NCBI GenBank assembly: GCA_025558095.1
Contig: JAIVFI010000016.1
Coordinates: 1 to 64,000 of the forward strand
Source: Hyaloraphidium curvatum
Taxonomy: Eukaryota > Monoblepharomycota > Hyaloraphidiomycetes > Hyaloraphidiales > Hyaloraphidiaceae
DNA: 64,000 bases
Direction: 5' to 3'
The position numbers and the translations under genes are program-made. The notes beneath the pieces were generated by a model. That model ran no database searches and was not told where the DNA came from. It worked only from the letters and a program-made list of their open reading frames with translations. This document shows, one piece after another, positions 42,320 through 53,300 of this stretch (positions within the stretch are counted from its first letter, which is position 1; every line of letters starts with the position of its first letter).

Positions 42320-43505
42320 GGCGTTTTCTCTCGCGGGGGGCGGGGCTGTGCCGAGGTCCGGCGAGGATCAGGGGGGCGCCTCCGAGTCAGTTCCTCGTTC
42401 GTGCGGCGGGATCGTCGACGTGCGCACCGTGGCTGTGGCGTCGGCGGGCTCCCTCCCTCGTTGGAGCGGAATGGGCGGCTGCTCGCGAGTGCGCGCTTTT
42501 ATGGGACCGGGGGTCGGGCCTCGATCGGGTCGGGGCTATGTCCGCCATCGGGCGGTGTTTGTGCCTTGCCGCAACACGTCCACGTCATTGGCGCGGCGGA
42601 ATCCGGGGATGCCGCATGTTCTCGCCCCCGCCTCGCCGACCTCCGCAACCCCCGGCCGCTCGGTTTGCAACATGCGGAGCGCCACCTAAACAATCTATTG
42701 AATCTCTTTCGGAGGTCCCGCTGCGTCCGCGGCGCGACCGACGTCGCCGGCGCGGTGTCCCCGGCGAAACGGCACAGCCCTGGCCTTGGGACGCCGCATC
42801 CCCAAATTCGCGTTTTGCCCCCGCGGTCCCCCAAATACTGCGGTGGTTTTGGCGGGCGGCGCATGACGTCGGATGTAGGCGGAAACCGAAGGCCGCGGAC
42901 GGGGGCCGGGGATGCTTGGGCCGGTAGTAGCGGCGGGCGGTGCAGACCGACCGGGTGTCTGCGGCAGGCACCGTGGGGCACGGCACCCCCGGTCGCCAAG
43001 ATAAGGGCGGTGCATCCGTGCGGCGCGGCGCTAGTCGCCACCGAGTTTCGAGTTTGGCCCAGTCCCCGTCCGCCGCGCTCGCGTCGAGCCGACGGCAGGA
43101 AGCCGGCCGTGCACGGACGACCACCAGGGCGAGGCAGGCTCACGACTGCGCTCCTTTTCACCGTTCTGCTTCCGATGGATTAACAAGCCGGTGGTATCCC
43201 GCGACACCCTCGTTTCGTCCATCGGCGCCTTCGCAGTTGTACACAGTAGCACTCCATTCGGGGGGCCCGGCCAACCGAGAATCCACTCCTGTCCGATGCT
43301 CGATCTTTTCCTTCCAGAAAATCCATTGCGTGCGCCTGTTCCACCCGGATTCCCGATCCACCCGGGATGCCGCCCTCCTTGCCCGAGCTCCATCCGGGAG
43401 CCGACCGACCGGCCAGCGGCGCAATGCCACCCGCGCAATTCCCCCCCCTTACGGCTCCTCTCCTCGCGGCCTCCCTCCCCGCCGCCGCGGAGCCACCGGT
43501 CCGGC
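42320..43505. other. Intergenic between divergent genes, nothing recognised
   Basis: About 1.2 kb between the Asp-rich secreted protein (minus) and the lipase (plus). Open frames on both strands overlap and show no motif. Confidence 0.45.
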
Positions 43506-44540
43506 ATGCCCCGCCCCGCGCTCCTCCTGGCGCTCGCCGCCCTGGTCGTCGCGGGGAGCGGGGCATGGGCGCCGACGCCCGTCGCGGGCGCGGGACGCGC
43601 CGGGCCCGAGCTAGGCGAGCTTCGCCGGCACGCGGAGCCTGGAGGATGGCCATCTGACGCGCACCGCCCAGACTACGCCCGCAACCGCGCCGTCCTGGCC
43701 CGGATCGCCGCGCAGGCCTCCTTCGACGCGTACGGATCCCCGCCCGACCGCTACGGATTCCCCGTTGCCGACCGCGAGGGGCATTGCGCCAACGCCAGCT
43801 TCGTCCGGCGGTTCCGCAACAACGAGGTGGCCGTGTACGAGGACGCGGGCGCGGGCTGGCAGGTGGTCGCGTTCCGCGGGACCGACGCCGATTTGGAGGA
43901 CTGGTGGGACAACGTCTGGATGAATTCGGAGGAGTGCGACCTCCGCGGGAGCTGCGGGAGGGTGCATTCGGGGTACTTTGCCGAGGTGCGGGTGCGGATC
44001 GACCAGATCCGGGCGGCGCTCGACCTGCAGGCGCACATGATGATCGTGGGCCATTCGCTGGGTGGGTGTCCGGCCCACGGACCGGCCGGCATGCCTGCGA
44101 AGCTGATCATCGCGCCCGGATTGTCTCCAGGGGGCGCCATGGCCATGCTGGCCGGCCTGTACCTCAGGCGGCGCGGCGTGCCCGAGGTCCACGTGGTCAC
44201 CTTCGGGCAGCCCAAGATCGCGCTGGCCGGGTTCGCCGAGGCCTTTGCGGCCGCGAACATCTCGACTTACGACCGCTACGTGGCGACCTGCGGAGGGGGC
44301 GCCATGTCGGACGAGTACGCGACACGGTGGTTCCCGGGGTACGAGCACCTCGGGCGGGAGATCGTGCTCGACGCGGGGAGCTGCGACGCGGTGTATCTCC
44401 ACGGGATCGACCTGTACCTGCGGCTTGTCGCCGCGGGGGACGGGGCGCGGACGTCCTGCGTCGATCCGCCTCGCAAGAGCGGGGATGGCGCGGGGTGCGG
44501 CTGCAGGGGATCCGACTCGTGCCTGGCGGTGCAGGATTGA
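43506..44540 (+). CDS. Secreted class 3 lipase
   Basis: Exons 43506-44061 and 44131-44540 with a 69-nt intron; 321 residues. Signal peptide LLLALAALVVAGSGAWA. Class 3 lipase landmarks: VVAFRGTDADLEDWWDN (oxyanion strand), VHSGYFAEVR, the nucleophile elbow GHSLGGAMAML rebuilt exactly across the intron (donor GTGGGT), VVTFGQPK, and a late Asp/His pair (the His probably in YLHGIDLYL). These hydrolyse triacylglycerols or feruloyl-type esters at the cell surface or outside. The C-terminal ~25 residues hold extra Cys (TSCVDPP, GCGCRGSDSC). An in-frame region is open upstream, but only this ATG gives a proper signal peptide. Confidence 0.88.
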   Translation: MPRPALLLALAALVVAGSGAWAPTPVAGAGRAGPELGELRRHAEPGGWPSDAHRPDYARNRAVLARIAAQASFDAYGSPPDRYGFPVADREGHCANASFVRRFRNNEVAVYEDAGAGWQVVAFRGTDADLEDWWDNVWMNSEECDLRGSCGRVHSGYFAEVRVRIDQIRAALDLQAHMMIVGHSLGGCPAHGPAGMPAKLIIAPGLSPGGAMAMLAGLYLRRRGVPEVHVVTFGQPKIALAGFAEAFAAANISTYDRYVATCGGGAMSDEYATRWFPGYEHLGREIVLDAGSCDAVYLHGIDLYLRLVAAGDGARTSCVDPPRKSGDGAGCGCRGSDSCLAVQD

Positions 44541-44662
44541 TTCTGCAGCCAGGGCAATTGACTGTTGCTCCACGGTATGGGAACGACGTCGGGCCGATTG
44601 AACGTACTTGCAATTAGACAAAAGTACCATTACCCGCGCCCCGTCGCCCCGTGTCCGGCACC

Positions 44663-45724
44663 TCACAGCTTGCTTGCCTTCCCCCTCACGTACTCCCTCG
44701 CCGAATGCCCCGGCCTCGGGTACTGCACCGACTCGCCGTCCTCGCCCGCCACCACGAACGCCTGCCCCCTGATGCTTTCGTCCGTGATGCACCGGATCAC
44801 GGCGTCGGCGACGGCGCCGATGGGGGTGTACCCGCCGACGAGCTCGTAGAACGCGGGGAACATGCGGGCGAACTGCTCCTTTGTCCGCGGCGGTTCCTTC
44901 ACAGGTTGGGGAGAGGGATCAGTTCCCCGCGGAACCGGCGGCGGACGACGCACCCCGGGCTTGAGCCCCTCCTGCAGCAGCGGCGTGTACACCAGGCCGG
45001 GGCACACGGCGGCGCAGCGCACCCGCGACCTGCCGCGGGCGAGGATGTCCATGGTCGCCTGGAGCCCCTCGACGAAGGAGACCTGGGCGGCCTTGGTCGG
45101 CGCGTCTGCGCGGGCGGGGTCGGCATCCCGCCGGGGCGCGCCACGGGGGTGTACCCACACGAGAACCCGCCCCCCGCGGCGGTCGCCGTCCGTTCCGCGA
45201 GGTTCCCCAGGTGCATCCCCCCGATCGACGTGTTCCCGACAAACACCCCGGCCCTCTTCTCTTGATGCCAGTACGTCGCCGCCAGCCTCCCGAGCAGCAT
45301 GAACCCCACCAGGTTGCCTGCCACCCCGCGCATCCACGCGTCGTCCTGCGCCTTGGCGACCACCAGCGTCGGCACGGCGTCGTTGAACCCGGCGTTGGCG
45401 ACGACGGCGTCCAGCGCGCCCAGCGCGGCGACGGAGGCGGAGAAGGCCGCGCGGACCGAGCCGGGGTCGCACACGTCCAGCGGGACAAACACCGCCGCGG
45501 CGTCGCCGAACCGGGCGCGGAGCTCGGCGACCACCGCCGCGCCCTTCTTTTCGTTGCGGTTGGCGATGGCCACGCGGGCGCCCTGCGCGAGGAGGCGGTC
45601 GGCGATCTCGCGGCCGATGCCTGCGGGCGTCGCGGGGTCAGGCCCGCCAGCCGCACACGCGAAGCGGGCAGGACGCGCCTTCGGTGCCTCCGGTAACCAG
45701 CACCCGCGCTCCTTTAATCTCCAT
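44663..45724 (-). CDS. Short-chain dehydrogenase/reductase
   Basis: Exons on minus 45724-45679, 45620-45159, 45105-44954 and 44896-44663; 297 residues; introns 58, 53 and 57 nt. Intron 1 begins GC rather than GT (45678) yet rebuilds the cofactor motif TGGTEGIG exactly. Other SDR marks: DVCDPGSVRAAF, VVANAGFND (NAG), the catalytic Ser in FVGNTSIGG, and YAPTK (catalytic Tyr/Lys) with the Tyr codon split by intron 2; then PGLVYTPLL. The C-terminal exon adds ~75 residues ending GHSAREYVRGKASKL. It uses NAD(P)H on a carbonyl or alcohol; the substrate is unknown. A near-identical copy of the last exon lies at 51873-52176. Confidence 0.88.
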
Positions 45725-45933
45725 GGCGGGGACGGACGGCGGGATCGGGTTGTGGGGGACAGCGTTCCGCGGAACGTTCGCGCTTCCAAACACGAACCTT
45801 CGCCGGACGGTCAGCGGTCCGATCCCCCGAGAATCCCCCCCGAAAACCATTCCGAAGGAGATGCTTCCAATACATAGATGTCATTAATCAGCCAGGTCCC
45901 AAGCGCAACCCCCCACCACCTCCCCCGATCCAA

Positions 45934-47558
45934 TCACGTGTAGCACAGGTTGTCCACCGTCAGCCACAGCCCCGCGCTCCTCAGCACGGACCACAGCCCG
46001 GCCCCGACGGTCACCGCCGTGACCACCGTCGCCCGCATGGTCCCCTGGCTGATCTTGCTCCCGGCGAACTGCGCCCTGTTGCGTTCGGCCGTCGCCGCGA
46101 ACAGCGCGAGCTGCGCGTCGTGCGCCTCGAGCTCGGCCACCGCGGAGGGCGGGGCCAGGCGGGCGCGGGAAGCCAGCATCCGGCGGAGGCGGATCCGCGC
46201 GCCGACGTAGAGGTCCGCGAACCCGTCGATCTGCGAGTTGGCCACGGTCAGGTTGACGAGCACCATGCTCAGCTGCGCGAGCAGGTAGCACATGGCCAGC
46301 GGCACGAACAGCGGCACGCAGGAGCCGCCCGCGGCGGCAAAGATGGCGACGAACACCACCCCCACGAACAGGGCACCGAGGCGGGTCATCGAGTAGCCGA
46401 CGCCCGAGGCGCGCCGCTTCCAGCCCTCGGCGAGGCGGTCGTGCATCTCGGCGTAGGCCTCGGGGGGGCGCGGGGCGTCGACCTCCACGGCGGTGTGGGG
46501 CTTGGGGTCCCCCTCGGCGGCGTGGAGGAGGGCGGGAGGATCGTGGCGGGTGCCGTCCGCCGGCGCCTCGGCGGGATGCTGCGGGATCCGCCGGCGGTCC
46601 ATCTCCGCCTCCATCCGCACCAGAAGGTCGTCCAGCGCGAGCTTCATCGCGCGCCTCTGCACCCGCTTCGTGATCCGCAGCAGCGGCACGCTCTGGCCCA
46701 TCAGGCCGAGGAGGAACGGGCCGTAGCCGAGCACCATCGCGGGGACGGTGATGGCGCCCAGGAGCGCGGTCCACCAGGTGGTCCAGAAGAGGGGGGCAAA
46801 GGTGACGAATACGGTGTAGTCCTGGAGGAAGCAGCAGGCGGAGAAGAGGACGAACTTGAACACGTTCTCGCCCCTGCATCCCGAAGGCGGGATATGGGAG
46901 GTCAGCGGCGGCCCATCCTGCGGAACCGGGGACGATCGGCCCACCAGTACGCCCAGGCGATGCTCCGCCCCGAGTTGCCCAGGCACCCAGCGGCGGGGCA
47001 CGGGCACTCGGGGTCCCCCGGCGCGTGCGCGATGATCGGGCTGCCGGGCTCCGACGCGACGAGCTGCAGCCACCGTGCGTACACGGCCACCGGCTGCGCG
47101 GCGTAGCTTTTTGTCCAGAAGGGGTTGCCGGCCTCGATCGACGGCGCCAGGGCGTCGAAGGCCTGCAGGCCCCACGTGCACGCCAGCATCGACACCGTCC
47201 CCGCGAGGTTGAAGCCGGCCATGGACCGGTGGAAGGTCTTGCCGCCGACGACGACCTCGGGCCCGGGGATGAAGTAGAACAGGCACGCGTTGACGGCCGA
47301 CTGCATGGTGTAGGGCAGCGTGGTGTACGAGGCCAGGATGCGGTGGTACTTGTGCGGCAGCATCACGACGGGGTAGAAGCGCACGCAGGCGCGCAGGGCG
47401 GCGGCGTCGTTGCCCAGCAGGCGCAGCAGGTCGTCGAGCGGCAGCGGCAGCGGCGGCAGCGTGGCGCCCTCGCGGACCCGCACCATCGGGAGGGACGGCG
47501 GCAGCGTGGGGAACAGGGCCGCCCACTCCTTCAGCGACACGGTGAAGGCCGCCGTCAT
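45934..47558 (-). CDS. Multipass membrane protein of unknown family
   Basis: Two exons on minus, 47558-46927 and 46873-45934; intron 53 nt; 523 residues, ATG at 47558. The N-terminal ~210 residues are soluble-looking with one mildly hydrophobic stretch (MAGFNLAGTVSMLACTWG) and a Cys-Pro motif (ECPCPAAGC). Exon 2 carries hydrophobic segments: FVTFAPLFWTTWWTALLGAI, VLGYGPFLLGLM, ALFVGVVFVAIFAAAGGSC, VPLFVPLAMCYLLAQLSMVL, and TVGAGLWSVLRSAGLWLTV near the end, with a charged helix between (RMEAEMDRRRIPQ). No transporter signature is recognised. Its 5' end is divergent from the alpha/beta hydrolase at 47732, 173 bases away. Confidence 0.6.
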
Positions 47559-47731
47559 CGTGCGGGGGCCGCGGCGCAAGGGGGGGCGGCCGGGCGATAA
47601 GAATGAGCGTCGAACGTTCTTTGGGGGACAGCCAGGCTAGCCGCAGCCGCGGTGGGACCGGGAAAAAGGAAGCTTCCCCTCCCGTGACCCGAGCCAAACA
47701 GACTCCAGCCGATCAGAGCCGCGGCCCGAGA

Positions 47732-48679
47732 ATGCCATCCGACATGGAATCCCTTGCCGAGCCGCCCGAGCCGGCCCCGGCGGCCCTCAAGGAGCTGTTT
47801 GCCACCTCGACGCCGCGGGCCACCACGGTCGACGGGGTCGCGTCGCACTGGCGCACGTGGGAGCCGCTTGCCGCGGGAAAAGACCTCGCACCGGTCCTCC
47901 TGGTGCACGGCGGGCCGGGCTCGCTGGCGCAGTGGATGTCGACGGTGCCCGCCCTCCGCGCCTCGGGCCGGCGCATTTATGCCGTGGACATGTTAGGAAG
48001 CGGGGCGTCGGATACTCCTCCGCCCAATCCTGACGGGCATCTCCCCGCACGGCACATTGCCGAAGGCCTGCGGCAGCTCGGCGTCGCCGGCCGCGTGGAC
48101 GTGGTCGCCTTCTCGGGCGGCGGCCTCGTCGCCCCCCTCATGCTCGAAACCCACGCCTCGGACCCCGTCATCCGCCGCCTGGTGGTCGTCGGCACCCCGA
48201 TCTCCTCGTCGCGGTCCACCCGCGGCCCGCGCCCCAAGTTCGTCAACTGGCGCGCAAAGGGCATCACGCCCGCCGCGCGCAAGGCCGCGCACGCGCACAA
48301 CGTCGCGAGCCTGATGATCGCCGACCCCGCGCGGGCCGACGAGACCGCGGCGTACATCTACGGCTGGGACCTCGAGCGGGATCGGTTCCGCCGGGACGAG
48401 CGGTTCCTCGCCGACCTGGCCCGCCGCTCGCGCAAGGCTATGGCGGCCCACCCGATCCGCAAGGACGCAATCTACGGCACCGAGGACCGCATAGCGGGGG
48501 ACGTCGAGGGCGTGTGGAAGGCGCTGGATACGTTCGAGGGGGTGGTGCGGAGGGTGAGGATGGAGGGCGCGGGGCACTGGGTGATGCAGGAGAGGCCGGA
48601 CGAGTTCAACGCCTTGCTGCTCGCGATCCTGGACGAGCCGGCAGAGGTACCCGTCTCTGCCGACAAGGCCAAGCTCTGA
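47732..48679 (+). CDS. Alpha/beta hydrolase (epoxide hydrolase/haloperoxidase-like)
   Basis: Intronless, 315 residues, ATG 47732. HGGPG oxyanion loop in VLLVHGGPGSLAQW, AVDMLGSGASD, the nucleophile elbow VVAFSGGGLVAPL (Ser in A-F-S-G-G, less usual than G-x-S-x-G), and His in GAGHWVMQERP. The cap (residues ~155-240) is helix-rich and basic. Many such proteins act on small esters or peptides (HGGPG is shared with proline iminopeptidases); the substrate is not readable. It ends 118 bases before the malic enzyme stop on the opposite strand, so the two are convergent. Confidence 0.78.
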   Translation: MPSDMESLAEPPEPAPAALKELFATSTPRATTVDGVASHWRTWEPLAAGKDLAPVLLVHGGPGSLAQWMSTVPALRASGRRIYAVDMLGSGASDTPPPNPDGHLPARHIAEGLRQLGVAGRVDVVAFSGGGLVAPLMLETHASDPVIRRLVVVGTPISSSRSTRGPRPKFVNWRAKGITPAARKAAHAHNVASLMIADPARADETAAYIYGWDLERDRFRRDERFLADLARRSRKAMAAHPIRKDAIYGTEDRIAGDVEGVWKALDTFEGVVRRVRMEGAGHWVMQERPDEFNALLLAILDEPAEVPVSADKAKL

Positions 48680-48796
48680 GGGAGCTCGCCCGATGGAATA
48701 GACGCCGGATCGTATCGGAAGAGGTTCGATTCCATGGCAGAGATAGTCGTACATGTCCAGCACCGTAGCCCAAGAAGCTTATTTGCCGGCGGCTGC

Positions 48797-51274
48797 TCAC
48801 ACGTACGCATCTGCGAAAGGAACGTGGGCGTCAGCAGGCACCCGGAAACGCAGCCCGCAAGGCAACCCACAGTGCGGATCGTACATGTGGCCCCGGATGT
48901 ACTTCAGCAGCCCGGCCTTGTCCCCCGCCCTGACCATCCCCACCACCTCCTCGTTCTCCGCGTGCCCCTCGTTCACCGCCGCCTCGGCGATGTCCGCCGC
49001 CAGCTTCAGCGAGATCTCGCGGATGCGCGCCAGGCGGGGGTAGATGAGGCCCTCGGCGATCTCGCCCGGCGTGAGCGAGTCGGCGAGCGACGCGGCGGAC
49101 TGGTAGATCATGGTGTCGGATATGATCCGGGAGCGGGAGATGGATGCGCCCAGGCCGAGGCCGGGGAAGATGTACTGGGGGCGCCGCCGTCCGTCAGCGC
49201 GGCGATCGGATCCGGGGCCCGGCCCCGCGGCGGCTTACCATGTTGTTGCCCTGCCCCGGGCGGGACTTTTTCCCCGTCTGCGGGTCCGTGTACGGCGGGA
49301 ACGCCGTCCCGCTGGCAAAGAGCACCCTCCCCTCCGTCTCCCTCATGGCCGTCTCGAACGTGCACTCGGCGTTCTTGAGCGGGTTCGACAGTGGCATGAT
49401 GATCGGGCGCTCGTTGATGCCCGCCATCTTGCGGATGATGTCGGGGGTGAAGACGCCGCCCTGCGTCGACAGGCCGATCAGCGCCGTGGGGCGCACGTAG
49501 TCGATCACGGATTGGATGGTGGGGAGCTGCAGGCCGTCGTTGTCGCGGCGGGCAAAGACGAGCTTGTGCTCCGCGAGGGTGTCGCCGCGGTCCATCGTCA
49601 CCAGGCCTGAACGTTGCGGAGTGAGCGATGGGCGATCCGCAGCCCCGGGAGGCCGACGCACCCTTGGAGTCCATGAGCCAGAACCGCGCGTTGGCCTCCT
49701 CCTCGCTAAGCCCGCCCGCGCGCATCAGGTGGTCCCGCAGCTGGATCGCCACGCCCACGCCGGCCGACCCGGCCCCGTAAAAGAGCAGGCGCTGCTGGCC
49801 CACGGGTACGCCCGAGAGCTTGACGGCGTTGATGAAGCCAGAGAGGATGACGGCGCCGGTGCCCTGATGCCGTCCGTTGAGCCGAGAACAGGAGGGGGAG
49901 GATGTAGTGGGGACTCACCTGAATGTCGTCGTTGAAGGTCCGGTACTCGTTCCGGTACCGCTCCAGCGTCCCGAACGCGTGCGCCGCCGAAAAGTCCTCA
50001 AACTGGATCATGATGTTTGGCCACCGTTCCCTCAGCGCCGACATGACCTCGTCCACGAAATCGTAGAACACCTCGTCCGTCGGCCGCGGTCGCCGCGTGC
50101 CCAGGTACACCGGGTCGTTCACGATGGCGGGGGTGTTGCACCCGAGGTCGAGGGTGAGGGGGAGAGCGCGGTGCGGGTGGAAGCCGGCGGCGGCGATGTA
50201 GAGCGACAGCTTGCCGATGGGGATTCCTGGTCCGGAGGCGGAATCAGCGTGGACAGGGCGGCACCGGCGGCCGGGGAAGCCCACCCATGCCGTTGACGCC
50301 CAGGTCGCCCAGCCCGAGGATCCGCGAGCCGTCCGTGACGACGCTGATGTCCACCTCCTCGTACGGCCAGTTTTTGAGCACCTCGCGGACCTTGCCCCTG
50401 TCGTCCAGGCTGAGGTACAGCCCGTCGACGATGCCCGAGTTGTAGATGTGCGAGAACTTGATGCAGGCCTCGCCGACGGTGGGGGTGTAGATGATGGGGC
50501 AGATCTCGTCCATGTGGTCGATCACGGCGCGGTAAAAGAGCTGGATGTTGGAGTTTTTGAGGGTGCGGAGGTAGAGGTAGCGCTCGAGGTCGGTCGAGCG
50601 GGAGCGGAACTGGTGCATGATGCGGATCATCTGGGTGGAGAGGGTCTCGACGCCGGGGGGGATAAGGCCTGGAAAGACGTGAGCAAAAGAGGCCGGGCAA
50701 AGAGGTGTTGTCGTCTCACCCTTGATTCCGAGCACTTCGCGAATCTTCATGGGGAACCCGACGCCTGGAGGGATGGCAGGGGTCAGCCTGCCGTCTTCCG
50801 TTGCGAATCCCGAGCGGCACGCGAGTCCACAGCCGGCAGCATCCCGGGAGAGCTCTCCGCCTCGCGATTATAGCCCGATGATCATGGAATATCCCGGAGC
50901 CTGGGTAGCGTGGCGTTGTGGAGCAGCTGCCCTCTGGGGTGCTCTCCCACGTCCCTTCCGGGCTTCAACGTCCTTCGTTTTGGACCTCCCATGCCACATG
51001 CCAACCCGAGAAAGGCCCAGCACGAACCTTGGTTGACCATTGCCTCCTTCATGACTGACAGGCCTTTCCGGACAGCCACGCCGTCCTTGAACACCTCATC
51101 CTCCGGCCGCGGCCCCTCCGCGGGATCGTGCGGCACCATGTGGCCGTTCTGGGTCGCGGTGGTGGTCGTCTGCAGCCGGCACTGGAGCACCGTTCTCGTC
51201 GCCGGGATGGGGGACGCCACCGAGGGGCGCAGGCGGGCGGCGAGGGCAGGGCAACGCGACAAGGGCGCCGCCAT
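48797..51274 (-). CDS. Malic enzyme (malate dehydrogenase, decarboxylating)
   Basis: Seven exons on minus: 51274-51028, 50764-50720, 50668-50285, 50226-49919, 49863-49662, 49606-49239 and 49174-48797; 643 residues. It converts malate to pyruvate and CO2 with NAD(P)+. Landmarks in order: LGIKGLIPPGVETL, YTPTVGEAC (active-site Tyr), VVTDGSRILGLGDLGVNGMG, DEVMSALRERWP then QFEDF (metal ligands), FYGAGSAGVGVA (dinucleotide fold), WLMDSKGLV, LSTQGGVFT, RPIIMPLSNP, YIFPGLGLG with SISRSR. An Arg-rich N-terminus (MAAPLSRCPALAARLRPS) suggests mitochondrial import. Exon 2 is only 45 nt, and intron 1 (263 nt) is the longest found here. NAD versus NADP use cannot be told by eye. Confidence 0.93.
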
Positions 51275-51872
51275 GGGCAGCTCGCGGAATGTCTCGGCGG
51301 GATGCGGGCGGCTATCTCCGCATTTCGGTCGAAAAGGGGGGGGAGTTGCGGTGGGGAAGCTTTGTTTCTGCGCCCGCGAGCCCGATGCCCGGCCCTGAAC
51401 CCACGTGATCCCGGGACCCTCCGAGCATTCGTCGCTTCCCGCCGAAAAGAGAGCCGGCAAGCTCGTGCTGGAGGTCGTCCGCGGAAGATGGAATTGGGTT
51501 CTAGCTCATCCACGTACCAGGGATTGGAAGGCATCGAGCCCCGGCCACGAGATCCAATCGGGACCGGACGGAAGATGCGTCATCGCCTGATCCGTTCCCA
51601 AGTCAGAGTTCTGGAGACAACTGATTGTCCTACCGCCGGTCAACTTTCGATCTCACATGCCACGAGCTCACTCCTGAAGCGCAAGGCAAGAGTCGACAAG
51701 CCGCACTAGGAGCCGGCCCATCGGCCTCAATGTCGATCCGAAAAGTGCCATTGATGGATTCAGCCCGGCCCGCCAACGGCCCTCTGCTTCCGGGGGTCAA
51801 TTGGAAGCAGACAGTTGACATGATAGGTCAAACTCATTATGCCGTGAAAGGTCTCGGTGCCGTCCTGGGTCT
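51275..51872. other. Upstream region of malic enzyme, nothing recognised
   Basis: About 600 bases upstream of the malic enzyme start, up to the dehydrogenase duplicate. No gene recognised. Confidence 0.4.
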
Positions 51873-52176
51873 GCTCAAGCCCGAAGTGCGTCGTCCGTCG
51901 CCGGTTTCTCGGGGAACCGATCCCTCTCCCCACCCCGTGAGGGAACCGCCGCGGACAAAGGAGCAGTTTGCCCGCATGTTCCCCGCCTTCTACGAGCTCG
52001 TCGGCGGGTACACCCCCATCGGCGCCGTCGCCGACGCTGTAATCCGGTGCATCACGGACGAAAGCATTAGGGGCCAGGCGTTCGTGGTGGCGGGCGAGGA
52101 CGGCGAGTCGGTGCAGTACCCGAGGCCGGGGCACTCGGCAAAGGAGTACGTGAGGGGGAAGGCGAGCAAGCTGTGA
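51873..52176 (+). pseudogene. Truncated duplicate of the dehydrogenase 3' end
   Basis: From GCTCAAGCCCG at 51873 to the TGA at 52174-52176 the sequence matches the end of exon 3, all of intron 3 and all of exon 4 of the dehydrogenase at 44663, in inverted orientation about 7 kb away. Exon 4 (234 nt) differs at nine sites by my count, eight silent and one Arg-to-Lys. The 57-nt intron differs at about seven, including the acceptor (GTGAAG to GTGAGG) and the branch site; it is open as 19 codons. No cofactor fold or YxxxK is nearby, so it is not a working dehydrogenase. An in-frame ATG at 51730 (MSIRKVPLMDSARPANG) could give a 148-residue hybrid protein. Confidence 0.75.
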
Positions 52177-52445
52177 TGCGCCGGACGGGCGCGGGACGGG
52201 GCGGCGGCCGGCTTTCGGTGGCTGTGGGTAGTGTTGTCCAGTGGAAGTTGTTGAATTGGCCGACTTTGCGCGATGGGAGCGGAATGTGGAGGATGAGTCA
52301 GTCACATGATAGCGCCAAGGCGCGCGTCCCGTGGCGCAGTCCGACCGCGCCCCATCCTTGGCCTACATAAGCAGGACACGAACACCGCAACGGGCTTCAA
52401 CAACGAATCAACTGCTATAGTACCAGCGTCTGTGCCGACCCGCGG

Positions 52446-52826
52446 ATGATGGACGCCCACGAAGTCCTCACAATCCTGGCCTTGCTCAGCATGGTCAGCC
52501 TGATCATCCACACGCTCCACACCTACACCGGCAACGAGTTCCTGGTTAACACGTTCGCCAGCTGCGCCTGCGGCGGGCTCCTGGGGCGGCTCCTCTTCGG
52601 ATGGACGCTGGTCGGCACGGTCGTCGGGTTCTTGGTCTCCCCGATGGGCGTGATGCTCGCGTCGCGGGGCGCCGAAATCAACTACGAAGCCGGCAAGGGG
52701 TTCAGCGCGACGCTCGGGAATTTGATCCAGGTCGGGACGCCGTCCACGGCTCCCAAGATTGGGAAATGCATCGCCAAGGAAGAGTCGGACGGGGAGAGGC
52801 GGCGCAGGATCCGCCTCGGATCATGA
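52446..52826 (+). CDS. Small membrane protein, unknown
   Basis: 126 residues, intronless, two adjacent ATGs (52446, 52449). Two hydrophobic helices: LTILALLSMVSLIIHTLHTY and a Gly-rich second one (CACGGLLGRLLFGW, then VGTVVGFLVSPMGVML). The C-terminus is basic (ERRRRIRLGS). Codon use resembles neighbours, and the frame is the only long one in the interval. No family recognised; the Gly-x3-Gly-like packing in the second helix suggests oligomerisation. It lies downstream of the dehydrogenase duplicate. Confidence 0.45.
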   Translation: MMDAHEVLTILALLSMVSLIIHTLHTYTGNEFLVNTFASCACGGLLGRLLFGWTLVGTVVGFLVSPMGVMLASRGAEINYEAGKGFSATLGNLIQVGTPSTAPKIGKCIAKEESDGERRRRIRLGS

Positions 52827-53300
52827 TCTCAACCCGGGTCGTTCCCGGCATCAGTCTGAGAGCGTCTTGGATGGCCGGGGATTAGGGCCCACGTTGGCGG
52901 ATGGGAGTGACCTCCGCGCACGCGGTTGGGTCGACGTGGGAAGCTGACGAGGACAAGAGAACAACAAAAGCTGTAACGCGGGTGGCAATCAGAGTTGATC
53001 ACTTTCTGCTATCAAGCCCGCCAATGATCATCAGTCTCATGCGACAAATGTTGCACTCCGTGTTGTTGGAGTTTTCGTCTTGCGGCGGCCGCGCACTTCA
53101 AGACTGCACCCTCTCTGCCCCACCCGAGCACTTCTCGCCGGCTGTCGGCGGCTTACGTCGTTTTCGTCCGCCTGCTGCTGCCGAGGAGCGGGTCGGAAGC
53201 GGGTCGGAACCCCCGCCGTCGGCGTTCCCCGCCCTCCCATCCCGGGACCAGCGACCCGCGAACCGCACCCCCCGCATTCCCCTTCCGAACACGCCCCGCC
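52827..53300. other. Intergenic, nothing recognised
   Basis: About 470 bases upstream of TRAF-like copy 3; no feature recognised. Confidence 0.4.

Noticed and set aside
48715-48745. GGTTCGATTCC resembling a tRNA T-loop
   Set aside because: The flanks do not form T-stem, acceptor or anticodon arms.
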